Source: an uncultured Lachnospiraceae bacterium (GTDB taxonomy: Bacteria; Bacillota; Clostridia; Lachnospirales; Lachnospiraceae). From it: DNA of 52,921 bases. The DNA is taken from contig CAMNGU010000004.1 in NCBI GenBank assembly GCA_946538525.1, positions 1 through 52,921 on the forward strand. Direction: 5' to 3'. This document shows positions 43,456 through 52,919 of the stretch, one piece after another. The translations under genes and the position numbers were made by a program. The notes beneath the pieces are model-generated. The model had not been told where the DNA came from. It saw only the letters and a program-made list of their open reading frames with translations, and did no database searches. Position 1 is the stretch's first letter. The number at the start of each line of letters is the position of its first letter.

Positions 43456-44436
43456 TTAGCCCTTCAGCTTTTCCTGATATTTCAGGTACTTCTCCTTACG
43501 CTTTTTTTCTAGCATATCGCGTCTGGCTTTAACTTCCCTATATTTCATTTTGCTAACTGGAACAATTTTCTTTATTGCAAAAACTCTGTCTGAACTGTCT
43601 GACGCAGGCTTGAACTTAAGTGATGCCAGCATATTTCCATGTCTAAAACATTTTCCAACTGCATACTCTGTTCCGTTAGTATTCTGAAACCAATCAATCT
43701 TACGAGCAGTTTTCCTTCCGCATCTGGAACATTTTACTGAAGTGATTTCTGCATCTGCCATGGCATCTGCTCGAGATTCATACTCTCCCGAAATGTGATC
43801 AATCACCTTATTATGATATTCAACAATCTCTTCATCCTTATTCTTTGGATGCCTGTAAACATCAAAAGTATACTTGTCAGTAATATCTCCAAATTTTCCA
43901 CATGCAAGTACTCTGGCCGTATAATATGCATCATTTACAGCTGCGTGAAAAGGCCTTTCGCTTTTTATCTTTAGAAAGTTTACAGCCTTCTCCAACTTAC
44001 TCACACTGTGATCAGCAGTATATTTCTCAGCATAAATCTGCTGAATATCACAGAACTTAAGTGGAAATGGAAGTTTTTCCATCCTATAGAAATCCATATT
44101 CGTTTGTAGATAATGAAGATCAGAAGGTCCCCATGTACAGAACATATAACTATCCGGCGAACCGCACCACTCCAGGAACTCTGTACATGCCTGCTTGAAG
44201 CCCACTCCATTTTTCTTAAGCTCCTTCTCATCATAAGAAAGAATGTCCCGAATATACTTATGAAGTGTAGGATAAAGCTTTGGTTTGATGAGTCGCCTGA
44301 ATTCATCTATGATCTCAAGCTTGTCATTTACCTTGACTGCTCCAATCTCAATTATCTCAAAGGGCATCCTTGGATGCTCCCCTGCCTGACCTATCGGGCT
44401 TTGATTCCACTCCAGGTCAAATACAATGTAATTCAT
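43456..44436 (-). CDS. DEDDh 3'-5' exonuclease with zinc-ribbon tail
   Basis: The 326-residue protein has the DEDDh exonuclease core: exo I FDLEWN, exo II WGPSDLHYL, exo III FHAAVNDAYYTA (about 160-171). A C-terminal part has a CSRCGRKT knuckle with a later Cys (GKCFRHG), possibly binding zinc, and a basic Lys/Arg helix (KKRKEKYLKYQEKLK). It is close to KapD/ERI-type exonucleases; RNA or DNA as substrate cannot be decided. AGGAG precedes the ATG. It follows mnmG in the same direction by 13 bases, so is likely in that operon. Confidence 0.88.
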   Translation of the reverse strand: MNYIVFDLEWNQSPIGQAGEHPRMPFEIIEIGAVKVNDKLEIIDEFRRLIKPKLYPTLHKYIRDILSYDEKELKKNGVGFKQACTEFLEWCGSPDSYMFCTWGPSDLHYLQTNMDFYRMEKLPFPLKFCDIQQIYAEKYTADHSVSKLEKAVNFLKIKSERPFHAAVNDAYYTARVLACGKFGDITDKYTFDVYRHPKNKDEEIVEYHNKVIDHISGEYESRADAMADAEITSVKCSRCGRKTARKIDWFQNTNGTEYAVGKCFRHGNMLASLKFKPASDSSDRVFAIKKIVPVSKMKYREVKARRDMLEKKRKEKYLKYQEKLKG

Positions 44437-44449
44437 GTATGCTCCTAAC

Positions 44450-46423
44450 TTACGCCATAGTAATATATAAAAGTATCATATTTACATCAGCCGGAGAAAC
44501 TCCTGAAATTCTTGAAGCTTGACCTATAGACTCCGGTCTGATCTGCTCCAGCTTCTGTCTTGCTTCTATTCTTAGGTTCTTTACTTTACTGTAATCTATA
44601 TCTGCAGGTATTCTCTTATTTTCCAACTTCTTAAAATGAGACACCTGTTTTTTCTGTCTGTCTATATATCCTTCGTACTTAATAGATATATTTATCTGCT
44701 CAATTACTTCTTTTAGATTTACTTTTAGATTAACTTTTTTTGAAGAAAGGAATTCTGGACGCTCCTTATCTATTTCTTCAACCAACTCATAACTAAATTC
44801 CGGTCTCCTTATGATATCGGCAATCGAAACGGCGGTATGTATTGGAGAACTATTATGCTTCTCTAGAAACTCTAGAGTTTTCTTGTTGGCTCCCAACATA
44901 GTTTCTTTAAGTCGTTCAATCTCTGAATTGATCAAATTTCTCTTTTCACAGAACATAGAATATCTTGCATCATCAATAAGACCAATCTCGTGACCGATAT
45001 CTGTAAGTCTAAGATCTGCATTATCCTGTCTAAGAAGAAGACGATACTCTGCACGGCTAGTCATCATTCGATATGGCTCTTTTGTTTCCTTTGTAACTAG
45101 ATCATCAATAAGAACTCCAATGTAGCCATCAGATCTTGAAAGCACAACAGGCTCCTTCCCCTGAAGAAGTCTTGCAGCATTTATACCGGCAATCAATCCT
45201 TGAGCACCAGCCTCTTCATAACCGCTGCTTCCATTTATCTGTCCCGCTGAAAATAGTCCAGCTACAGACTTAAACTCCAGCGATGGTTTCAGATCAGTTG
45301 CTGAGATACAGTCATACTCAATTGCGTATGCAGGTCTCACTATTTTCGCATTCTCCAATCCTGGTACTGAATGAACCATTCTATACTGAACATCTTCTGG
45401 CATGGAGGATGACATTCCATCCAGGTACATTTCCGAAGTGAACTCTCCTTCTGGTTCAACGAAAAGCTGATGTCTGTCCTTATCCGGGAACTTCATGATC
45501 TTATCCTCAATGGATGGACAGTATCTAGGTCCCGTACCTTTTATAACACCAGAAAAAAGTGGAGATCTATCAATATTCTCTCTTATTATATTGTGAGTTT
45601 CCTCTCCAGTGTATGTGAGCCAGCAAGAAATCTGCTCTCTCGCAATATCCTCTTCTCTATTGGTAAATGAGAATGGCTGAATATGATCATCACCCTTCTG
45701 CTCACTCATTTTGGAGAAGTCTATAGAATTTCTATCAAGTCTTGGAGGAGTACCTGTCTTAAACCTTCTAAGAGCAATTCCTCCCTCTGTCATAGAGTCT
45801 GACAGATGATTAGCGGCCATAAGTCCATTTGGCCCTGTATAGGTGATGGTATCTCCATAAATACACATAGCCTTCAGGTAAACACCAGTACAAAGTACAA
45901 CCGCCTTTGCATGATAAACAGCACCTGAAAATGTCTTTACTCCCACTACCCTATGCTTTACTATATTTGATTCGTCTAAATTTATATTATTTTTTTTATC
46001 TGAGTTTATATCAGCGCTATCATTTATCTCTTCATATATAAGTTCAGAAACCTCGCCCTGACGAAGTGTAAGATGTGGCTCTGCCTGAAGAGTCATTCTC
46101 ATCTGCTTAGTATATTCTCCCTTATCAGCCTGAGCTCTGAGAGAGTGTACAGCAGGACCCTTAGATACATTAAGCATCTTTGACTGAATATAAGTCTTAT
46201 CTATATTCTTGCCCATCTCTCCACCAAGTGCATCTATTTCACGAACCAGATGGCCCTTCGAGCTTCCGCCAATATTTGGATTACATGGCATGAGCGCAAC
46301 GCTATCCATACTTACAGTGAATAGGATTGTCTCAAATCCCAGTCTTGCAGTTGCAAGTGCTGCTTCACAGCCAGCATGTCCCGCTCCAACTATTACTATG
46401 TCATAGGTTTCTTCAACATTCAT
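44450..46423 (-). CDS. mnmG: tRNA uridine-5-carboxymethylaminomethyl synthesis enzyme MnmG
   Basis: With MnmE it installs the (carboxymethyl)aminomethyl group at wobble U34 of tRNAs, using FAD. The 657-residue protein has the FAD motif [18 protein letters not shown], the conserved [25 protein letters not shown] and the C-terminal tRNA-binding helices. It is about 30 residues longer than usual because of an Asp/Asn/Lys-rich insert near residues 115-135 ([19 protein letters not shown]). The ribosome site is weak. It follows mnmE as usual. Confidence 0.96.
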   Translation of the reverse strand: MNVEETYDIVIVGAGHAGCEAALATARLGFETILFTVSMDSVALMPCNPNIGGSSKGHLVREIDALGGEMGKNIDKTYIQSKMLNVSKGPAVHSLRAQADKGEYTKQMRMTLQAEPHLTLRQGEVSELIYEEINDSADINSDKKNNINLDESNIVKHRVVGVKTFSGAVYHAKAVVLCTGVYLKAMCIYGDTITYTGPNGLMAANHLSDSMTEGGIALRRFKTGTPPRLDRNSIDFSKMSEQKGDDHIQPFSFTNREEDIAREQISCWLTYTGEETHNIIRENIDRSPLFSGVIKGTGPRYCPSIEDKIMKFPDKDRHQLFVEPEGEFTSEMYLDGMSSSMPEDVQYRMVHSVPGLENAKIVRPAYAIEYDCISATDLKPSLEFKSVAGLFSAGQINGSSGYEEAGAQGLIAGINAARLLQGKEPVVLSRSDGYIGVLIDDLVTKETKEPYRMMTSRAEYRLLLRQDNADLRLTDIGHEIGLIDDARYSMFCEKRNLINSEIERLKETMLGANKKTLEFLEKHNSSPIHTAVSIADIIRRPEFSYELVEEIDKERPEFLSSKKVNLKVNLKEVIEQINISIKYEGYIDRQKKQVSHFKKLENKRIPADIDYSKVKNLRIEARQKLEQIRPESIGQASRISGVSPADVNMILLYITMA

Positions 46424-46451
46424 ATGTGTTCTTTCTTTTCTATATCTTTTT

Positions 46452-46479
46452 TTCTATATCGTATATTCTATATCGTATA
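46452..46479. repeat. Two perfect 14-bp tandem copies between mnmE and mnmG
   Basis: TTCTATATCGTATA occurs twice directly in a row, flanked by further partial copies (TTTCTATATC). It lies in the 85-base gap of an otherwise tight operon. Confidence 0.75.
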
Positions 46480-46508
46480 TGTATTTATACTATCTATATT
46501 TTCTTTAT

Positions 46509-47906
46509 CTATTTTCCCATGCAGAATTCCTTAAATATCTTATCTGCCAGGTCATCTTCCAGTGATTCTCCAATCACTGTTCCCAACGACTCATATGCTG
46601 CCATTAAGTCTATGGTATAAAAATCTTCGCCAACTCCATCTTCAATGCTTTGAAGAACCTTTCTCAAACTTTCTTCTGCATCAACTACGAGACCTTTGTG
46701 ACGAACATTAGTGATTCGCACTTCACTATTATAGTCTAAATGGCCCTCATAGAACAACTCTGAGATTTTTGCTTTAAGCAGATCCTTTCCACCACCTGTC
46801 TTAGCAGAAAACTCGATTATGGCAGGAAGCTCATCTTTAAATTCTTTAGCCAGTAAATCTCTTATCCTGTCTGCATTAAAACTTTCTTCTTTATCGCTCT
46901 TATTTACAAGAACTATCACTTTCTTATCTGTAATGCTTTTAACTAGATTTTTATCATCCTCTGTAATATCATCCGATCCATCTAGTACAAGAAGTACAAG
47001 ATCAGCAGAAGAGATACTTGTTCTTGCTTTATCTACGCCAATTTGTTCAACCTTATCTTCAGTTTCTCTTATTCCTGCAGTGTCTATAAGTTTAAGAACT
47101 ATTCCATCAAGGCTTATATATTCCTCAAGTGTATCTCTTGTAGTTCCTTCAATATCTGTTACGATTGCACGCTCTTCCCCAAGGAGAGTATTAAGTATAG
47201 AAGATTTTCCTACATTAGGTCTTCCTACTATTGCTGTATTAATTCCCTCTCTAATAAGACGACCTTCATCGAATCCAGCCAGAAGCTTATCCAGTCTTTC
47301 TAAGATTTCATTTACTGTATCCTGAAGAGTTTCTGCATAGCCATCCAATTCATAGTGTTCAGGATCATCTATTGCTGACTCAATATATGCTGTGTTATAG
47401 ATTAGCTTTTCTCTAATATCAGAGATCTCATCTCTTAAATTTCCCGAAAGCTGATTAAGAGAAGCATTTAGAGCCATATCTGTTTCAGAATTGATGACAT
47501 CCATAACAGCCTCTGCCTCTGTCATATCAATTCTTCCACCTAGAAATGCACGCTTTGTAAATTCACCTGGTTCTGCAACCCTTGCTCCTTTACTTACCAG
47601 TAGCTCCATAACCCTTTTCATTACAAAAGGACCACCATGAAGATCCAACTCCACCGTGTCCTCAGTCGTATATGTATGGGGCGCTTTCATAACTAACGCT
47701 ATAACTTCATCGTACTGCCTACCCTCATCATAGATTCGGCCAAATGCAGCAGTAAAAGTTTCCATCTCTGATATTCTTTTTTTTCCAATAAAAATACCAT
47801 TGCATATTTCTATAGCTTCGGGTCCGCTTACTCTTATCTTTCCAATAGCGGATTTTCCAAGCCCAGTTGCAATGGCACATATTGTATCATTTCTATCGAT
47901 ATACAT
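46509..47906 (-). CDS. mnmE: tRNA modification GTPase MnmE
   Basis: It is the GTPase partner of MnmG. From the ATG at 47906 (AGAGG upstream; the ORF track adds 16 residues without a ribosome site) the protein has 465 residues. It has the N-terminal tetrahydrofolate-binding domain (IRVSGPEAI, LDLHGGPFVM, GEFTKRAFLGGRIDMTEAEA), the G domain (G1 GRPNVGKSS, G3 DTAG, G4 NKSD) and the C-terminal FCMGK with the catalytic Cys. It is upstream of mnmG on the same strand. Confidence 0.97.
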   Translation of the reverse strand: MYIDRNDTICAIATGLGKSAIGKIRVSGPEAIEICNGIFIGKKRISEMETFTAAFGRIYDEGRQYDEVIALVMKAPHTYTTEDTVELDLHGGPFVMKRVMELLVSKGARVAEPGEFTKRAFLGGRIDMTEAEAVMDVINSETDMALNASLNQLSGNLRDEISDIREKLIYNTAYIESAIDDPEHYELDGYAETLQDTVNEILERLDKLLAGFDEGRLIREGINTAIVGRPNVGKSSILNTLLGEERAIVTDIEGTTRDTLEEYISLDGIVLKLIDTAGIRETEDKVEQIGVDKARTSISSADLVLLVLDGSDDITEDDKNLVKSITDKKVIVLVNKSDKEESFNADRIRDLLAKEFKDELPAIIEFSAKTGGGKDLLKAKISELFYEGHLDYNSEVRITNVRHKGLVVDAEESLRKVLQSIEDGVGEDFYTIDLMAAYESLGTVIGESLEDDLADKIFKEFCMGK

Positions 47907-48052
47907 TTTTATCCTCTTTGCTTCTTGCCACCTCGTCATGCAAACGCTGAACAAACCTGCAAAGCAGTCCTACCTGCATGACCATAACAATCATCAGATA
48001 ATAAGAAAAGGCCAAAAACCTTGCCTACACAAAGTCCTCAGCCCTCCTGGAG

Positions 48053-48125
48053 TGGGCCGCCGGGGGCTCGAACCCCGCACACCCTGATTAAGAGTCAGGT
48101 GCTCTACCAAATGAGCTAGCGGCCC
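48053..48125 (-). tRNA. tRNA-Lys (anticodon CTT)
   Basis: The minus strand folds as a standard cloverleaf: acceptor GGGCCGC/GCGGCCC, D-arm TAGCTCATTTGGTAGAGCA, anticodon arm CCTGA-CTCTTAA-TCAGG with anticodon CTT, T-arm GCGGGGTTCGAGCCCCG. The discriminator is A. No CCA is encoded (ACT follows). Confidence 0.97.
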
Positions 48126-48170
48126 GAAAGATTAAATTAGAAGATATTTTCTCTTCCGAAGTACTTGGAT

Positions 48171-48199
48171 AGTATATTACAATAGTTTTTTATTTGCAA
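48171..48199 (-). promoter_or_regulatory. tRNA-Lys promoter
   Basis: TTGCAA (48194-48199), 17 bases, TATACT (48171-48176), with a T/A-rich upstream region. The start would be about 38 bases before the tRNA. The transcript may continue into mnmE. Confidence 0.75.
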
Positions 48200-48286
48200 C
48201 CTCTTTTTTAAAAACTTTTTTATTTTGGGAAATATGTCACAAAAACTTCCAGTTTTTTAGGAATTTTGTGCCAGTTTTTACATAGT

Positions 48287-49474
48287 TTATGACACTATAT
48301 CTTCTAAAACTTCTCTATTAACCGGATATGGAACCTTTTCAATCCTTGCTGGATCAGCCAAAATATCCTTTATAGAATTTTCTACTATAAGACTATAATC
48401 CAAATCACTTATATTTCCAATGTCACAGGTTTTTCCGAGAAATGCCTTAAACTCATCAAGATCCTTAAAATCCATAGCTCTTAGTAACTGCTTTTGAGTT
48501 TCCTCATCTGCATACTTAATGAATCCTGGCTGGAATATACCTGTTGCAGGACCATGAGCAACCCCAGCCTGATAAGTTAATCTATAACTAAGGGCATGTG
48601 GAAGAGATGTTCCGGTTATAGCAATAGCTTTTCCTGCAATATTTGAAGCCATCAGCATATCATTTAAAATTTTAAGATCTGTTGCTTCATCTGCAGCCGC
48701 TTTATCTGGATTACTCTTTCTTGAATAATCTGATGCGCTGCCCATCTTTACATCCTTGTTATATCCTACCTTTCTGTCACCAAGAATAACACTCTTTCCT
48801 CTGCTCCAAAGGCGAAGACCCTCCAGAACCAGTTTTCGAGTTACACTTGTAGAGTTAAGATTTATATAGCTTTCAATTAAATGAGCCATTGCATCGATAG
48901 CAGTGTTCCTGAGTATAGAATAAGGCGCATACATTAGATATCTTGGGTCAAGGATAGCTATATCTGGATAAATTCTATGTGGAAGACTTTTTTTCGTCTT
49001 AAGGTCGTGTCTGGTAAGAACTGATACACCTGTTACTTCAGAACCAGTTCCACAGGTTGTTGGAATGGCAACAACAGGATAAGTCAAAGTATTTCCCTCT
49101 TCATCAATTTCATCACTAAGCGGTCTCTGATAAAGATACTCCACTCCCTTCTTCGCCTGAAAGATAAGTAAGGAAATGGCCTTCGCTGCATCCATTGCAG
49201 AACCACCTCCTAAACCAATGACAAAGTCAACTCCTTTGCTGACACCCATATTACGGGCATCCCAAACGGTTTCCACAGATGGATTCTCTTCTATTTTATC
49301 GTATATAACATATTCTGTATCTGTAGCTCTAAGAGCTTCCTGAAGCTCCATAAGTGAGCCATTTTTCTTTGCTGAATGCTTGCCCATTACTATGAGTGCG
49401 CGTCTTCCAAGTCTTGCAATATCATTTTGATAATGTAAAACACCATATGTTTCATTTATAATTCTTGTTTTCAT
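48287..49474 (-). CDS. Iron-containing alcohol dehydrogenase (type III)
   Basis: From the ATG at 49474 (AGAGAGAAAG upstream; the ORF track adds 22 residues) the protein has 395 residues. It shows the NAD(P) segment GLGGGSAMDAAKAIS, PTTCGTGSEVTGV and metal ligands in AIDAMAHLIE, HALSYRLTYQAGVAHG. This is the Fe-ADH family covering butanol, ethanol, lactaldehyde and propanediol dehydrogenases; the closest subfamily cannot be told. It is a lone gene and probably takes part in fermentation. Confidence 0.9.
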   Translation of the reverse strand: MKTRIINETYGVLHYQNDIARLGRRALIVMGKHSAKKNGSLMELQEALRATDTEYVIYDKIEENPSVETVWDARNMGVSKGVDFVIGLGGGSAMDAAKAISLLIFQAKKGVEYLYQRPLSDEIDEEGNTLTYPVVAIPTTCGTGSEVTGVSVLTRHDLKTKKSLPHRIYPDIAILDPRYLMYAPYSILRNTAIDAMAHLIESYINLNSTSVTRKLVLEGLRLWSRGKSVILGDRKVGYNKDVKMGSASDYSRKSNPDKAAADEATDLKILNDMLMASNIAGKAIAITGTSLPHALSYRLTYQAGVAHGPATGIFQPGFIKYADEETQKQLLRAMDFKDLDEFKAFLGKTCDIGNISDLDYSLIVENSIKDILADPARIEKVPYPVNREVLEDIVS

Positions 49475-49591
49475 AGCTTTCTCTCTTACAAATTTTTTAT
49501 AACCTATCACAGTATACTCTATCACAAAATAATCTATCACATTCCCATACTAATAACAACGATATTCCAAAATAATATATGGATTATTTAA

Positions 49592-49620
49592 TTGCCTGTT
49601 TAGTCAATAGATGCTAGAAT
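49592..49620 (+). promoter_or_regulatory. Promoter of the double-HTH regulator
   Basis: TTGCCT (49592-49597), 17 bases, TAGAAT (49615-49620), start near 49627 and about 30 bases of leader. Confidence 0.6.
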
Positions 49621-49635
49621 TGACTATATAGTCAA
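49601..49635 (+). promoter_or_regulatory. Operator-like TAGTCAA palindrome array
   Basis: TTGACTATATAGTCAA (49620-49635) is a perfect 16-base palindrome. A third half-site, TAGTCAA, is at 49601-49607, between -35 and -10. The array covers the -10, start site and spacer of the promoter. Binding would block transcription, so self-repression by the encoded HTH protein is likely. Confidence 0.65.
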
Positions 49636-49658
49636 ATATTAGTTTATGAGGAAATAGT

Positions 49659-51434
49659 ATGGAATTTTACCAAATAATAGATTCATATATTAATGAGATT
49701 GGTTGCAGTGCTAAGGAATTAGCAAACGCCTCCGGAATCTCTTCTTCAGTAATCAGCAGATATAGAACTAGGGAAAGAACGCCTTCTCCTGACAGTGATA
49801 TTATCAATAAACTTGCTAAGGGAATATGTTTACTCTCAAATAATAAAAAAGACGAAAAGCAAGTTTACAACCAGCTGCTTGCTTCCCTTACATATAGAAC
49901 GAACTTTGCAAATCAGGCTTTTTATAAGGCAACTAAACTAATTAACGAACTTCACCTTAAGCAGGCTGATATTGCTAAGTCGCTAAATTATGATGCTTCA
50001 TTTATATCCCGTGTTTTTTCTGCACAGAGATACCCCTCCGATGTAGATATCTTTTTAAATGAAATTGCGGATTACATTTCCAAAAATCTGGATATAAAGG
50101 ACATTCATATTCTCTCAGAGCTGATTTTTGCACCAGAAGATGACTTAAATACTGAGGAGGCAAGAAAAAATTATATTCTGAAATGGTTTCGTCAGGACAA
50201 CACATCCATGATCAATGTTTTAAATGCTCTGGATAACTTTGAATATGCAGACTTTCTTAATGCTGACTTTTTTAATGCTGACTCCCTTAAGAATAGCAAA
50301 CTTTCTCCCGACACTCAGAAAATTCCTTCCAATAAATATTATTTTGGAATAGATGAAATGAAAAAGGGTGAGATTGATTTTATGCATTCAGCTATCCTTT
50401 CAAAATCAACCGATGATATCTACATGTATAATGACATGTCCATGATGGATATGATTGACAAAAACTTTTTGATGGAATATATGAAAGGTCTTTCCTTTCT
50501 TGTTAAAAAAGGGCATAACATTCATATAATTCACAATTTGGATCGCCCATTTCAGGAGCTTTTAGTGGGATTGGAAGCATGGCTTCCTCTATATATGACT
50601 GGCCAGATAATCCCTTACTATTTTGAAGATATGTATGACCACATTTTCAATCATGCAACTTATTCAGCCAGTTCAGTAGCTCTTTATGGAACAAGTATAT
50701 ATGGATCAAGAAATAATGGCCTATACTATCTAACCCAAAATCAAAATGAAGTCGACTTCCTTAGAGCAAGAGCTAAGGAAATGATACAACTGGCTAAGCC
50801 ACTTATGAAAATATATAGGCAGGAAAATCGAAATGATTTTTATAATGATTTTCGCGAACACTTAGATATGTCAGCTTCATTTTCAAGTATTTTATATGCT
50901 CCACCTCTTACTACTTTATCAGATAAATTGCTAAACATGATGATAGACCAATACTTATCAAGTAAAGAGGAAAAGGATATTTCTGACGGTATAACCCGAG
51001 AAGCTATCCTTCAGCAGGTTAAATATACTCATACTATAGAGGATGATCTTTTTAAAGATATGCTGACTAAAAAGCATGTTTATACCAAATTTAATGTTTT
51101 TACAGAAGATGAATTTAATAGAAGTCCAACATTTATTCCTCTAAGCCTAGGCTTCGGTGAAATAACCCTGCCATATACATTTGAAACCTATATGGAACAT
51201 GTTGAACTAACTAGAAAGGCAGCAAAGAAAAGCCCATCTCTAGATATGGAGGAACTGTCGACCTCCGGCTTCAAAAATATTCAGATAAGAATGGGTGATA
51301 GTGAAAAACCATGGGTTTTAATTTCAAATAATATGTCTCCTGCAATTCATTTTCTAATAGAAAATCCTATACTAGCAGATGCCATCATTAAAATGAGAAA
51401 CCCATTTGGTAATTTTGACACAGACAACGAGTAG
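49659..51434 (+). CDS. Large double-HTH regulator of unknown family
   Basis: The 591-residue protein begins with two helix-turn-helix units of Cro/XRE type: residues about 3-45 (SAKELANASGISSSVISRY) and about 88-125 (KQADIAKSLNYDASFISRVF). A short ADFLN-ADFFN-ADSLK stretch (about 195-212) looks like three pentapeptide repeats. The remaining 370 residues form a large sensor-like domain (for example HIIHNLDRPFQELLVGLEAW) that I do not recognise; I recall similar proteins in Lachnospiraceae. GAGGAAA precedes the ATG. The palindromic operator upstream suggests autoregulation. Confidence 0.7.
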   Translation: MEFYQIIDSYINEIGCSAKELANASGISSSVISRYRTRERTPSPDSDIINKLAKGICLLSNNKKDEKQVYNQLLASLTYRTNFANQAFYKATKLINELHLKQADIAKSLNYDASFISRVFSAQRYPSDVDIFLNEIADYISKNLDIKDIHILSELIFAPEDDLNTEEARKNYILKWFRQDNTSMINVLNALDNFEYADFLNADFFNADSLKNSKLSPDTQKIPSNKYYFGIDEMKKGEIDFMHSAILSKSTDDIYMYNDMSMMDMIDKNFLMEYMKGLSFLVKKGHNIHIIHNLDRPFQELLVGLEAWLPLYMTGQIIPYYFEDMYDHIFNHATYSASSVALYGTSIYGSRNNGLYYLTQNQNEVDFLRARAKEMIQLAKPLMKIYRQENRNDFYNDFREHLDMSASFSSILYAPPLTTLSDKLLNMMIDQYLSSKEEKDISDGITREAILQQVKYTHTIEDDLFKDMLTKKHVYTKFNVFTEDEFNRSPTFIPLSLGFGEITLPYTFETYMEHVELTRKAAKKSPSLDMEELSTSGFKNIQIRMGDSEKPWVLISNNMSPAIHFLIENPILADAIIKMRNPFGNFDTDNE

Positions 51435-51478
51435 GTGTTATACTTAGCCATAAATCAACTATATTAGGAGAAAGTTTT

Positions 51479-52729
51479 ATGGTTATAAGTACACCGGTGA
51501 TCATACTGATTGCAGTTCTACCTGCCGTCGCAATGATGATCTTCATATATCTTCAAGACAATCACGAGAGAGAACCTATTGGTCTTCTTCTTAAAATATT
51601 TGGACTTGGAATTCTTTCTGCTATTCCAGCAATAGCCCTCGAAGCCCTTGCTGAGCTTGTTCTTGGAGTAACATTTGGTGGAGTTGGCGAGATAACTTAT
51701 CATGCAATTTCTGCTTTTTTCGGAGTTGCTATAATAGAAGAATCTGTTAAATTCCTAGCAGCCTATCTTGTTACATGGAGAAATAAACATTTTAACTACA
51801 AATTTGACGGAATAGTTTATTGTTTGTTTGGTTCCATGGGCTTCGCTGCTATTGAAAATGTTATCTATCTTCTTAGCGGTACCTCAGGAACACTAAAAGG
51901 TGTTCTAACATTAGGAATTCAGAGAAGTCTCCTTGCTATTCCTGCCCACGCTATGTGTGCAATCTTTATGGGATATTATTACGGAAATGCAAAATTCCTT
52001 AAATCCTACGGTGATCGTCGTGGCTGTCGTATCAGTCTCCTTACTGGATTTTTAATAGCATGTAGTTTACATGGTTTTTATGATTTCTGTCTCTTCACAG
52101 GAAGAGCACTTTTCTTCATTATATTTGTAATATTTGTAATCATTGCTGATATATTTACGATTATAAGAATTGTAAAAGCAAGAAAAAATAACGAGAAAAT
52201 GTATGTTGCTCCTCAGTACAGACAGTACTGGGTTGGACCTGCAGCAGATCCTTACCAGGCTTATGGAGGATATGAAGCTCCTACATACGGCGGATATAAT
52301 TACTCAGAGCAGTATAGTGGCAATTCTCAATTCGCTCCACCTATTGTAGGGCAAAAGGAGACATATAATCCTCAGGTGGTTAGTCAGAATAATAACTTCC
52401 ATCCTGAAGCAGTTTCCTCCACATCTCAATATAATCCACAGGAAAACATACAGACGAGCGCTGGTAACTATCAGCAAATGAATCAACAATATGGAACTGC
52501 AAATTATCAGAACAGTAATGCGCAGCCTTTCTTACAATTTAATTCAGAAGGCTCTGCTGGCAGTAACCAAAATCATAATCCAACAACTCCTGATTATGGT
52601 ACACCAGCTAAACAGATTACCCCACCACCAGTTAGAAATATGCAGCTTAAATGTCCAGTTTGTGGTGCAGTCAATTACTTTAATGCATTTAACTGTAATT
52701 CATGTGGTGCTTCATTACATCAATTATAA
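51479..52729 (+). CDS. PrsW-family intramembrane metalloprotease with zinc-ribbon tail
   Basis: The 416-residue protein has about eight helices (1-250) with PrsW motifs: the EExxK-type IIEESVKFLA near 98, PAHAMCAIFMGYYYG and HGFYDFCL. PrsW cleaves anti-sigma factors in Bacillus. A Gln/Asn/Tyr/Pro-rich disordered region (about 255-390) and a C-terminal zinc ribbon (CPVCGAVNYFNAFNCNSCG) follow; the ribbon is not in B. subtilis PrsW. AGGAG precedes the ATG. It starts 44 bases after the regulator gene and is probably co-transcribed with it. No sigma/anti-sigma pair is present in the window. Confidence 0.85.
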   Translation: MVISTPVIILIAVLPAVAMMIFIYLQDNHEREPIGLLLKIFGLGILSAIPAIALEALAELVLGVTFGGVGEITYHAISAFFGVAIIEESVKFLAAYLVTWRNKHFNYKFDGIVYCLFGSMGFAAIENVIYLLSGTSGTLKGVLTLGIQRSLLAIPAHAMCAIFMGYYYGNAKFLKSYGDRRGCRISLLTGFLIACSLHGFYDFCLFTGRALFFIIFVIFVIIADIFTIIRIVKARKNNEKMYVAPQYRQYWVGPAADPYQAYGGYEAPTYGGYNYSEQYSGNSQFAPPIVGQKETYNPQVVSQNNNFHPEAVSSTSQYNPQENIQTSAGNYQQMNQQYGTANYQNSNAQPFLQFNSEGSAGSNQNHNPTTPDYGTPAKQITPPPVRNMQLKCPVCGAVNYFNAFNCNSCGASLHQL

Positions 52730-52798
52730 TGACAGAATATGTCAGATAAACGATTACTTACCTATATTAGACTAACGGTTCAAAATCAATTATATAAC

Positions 52799-52827
52799 TT
52801 GACCAAATCACACATATCAAGTAAAAT
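52799..52827 (+). promoter_or_regulatory. tRNA-Arg promoter
   Basis: TTGACC (52799-52804), 17 bases, TAAAAT (52822-52827), about 18 bases before the tRNA. Confidence 0.7.
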
Positions 52828-52845
52828 ATGTTCTGTTGTTATTTT

Positions 52846-52919
52846 GTCTGCGTAGCTCAGCTGGATAGAGCGACCGCCTCCTAAGCGGTAGGTCAGAGGT
52901 TCGAATCCTCCCGTGGACG
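52846..52919 (+). tRNA. tRNA-Arg (anticodon CCT)
   Basis: Cloverleaf: acceptor GTCTGCG/CGTGGAC with two G-U pairs, D-arm AGCTCAGCTGGATAGAGC, anticodon arm ACCGC-CTCCTAA-GCGGT (anticodon CCT), T-arm GAGG-TTCGAAT-CCTC. Discriminator G. The window ends two bases later, so an encoded CCA cannot be judged. Confidence 0.95.

Noticed and set aside
42451-48125. Replication origin near rsmG/mnmG/mnmE
   Set aside because: These genes are often near oriC, but there is no dnaA, dnaN, rpmH or yidC and no DnaA-box cluster that I can see.
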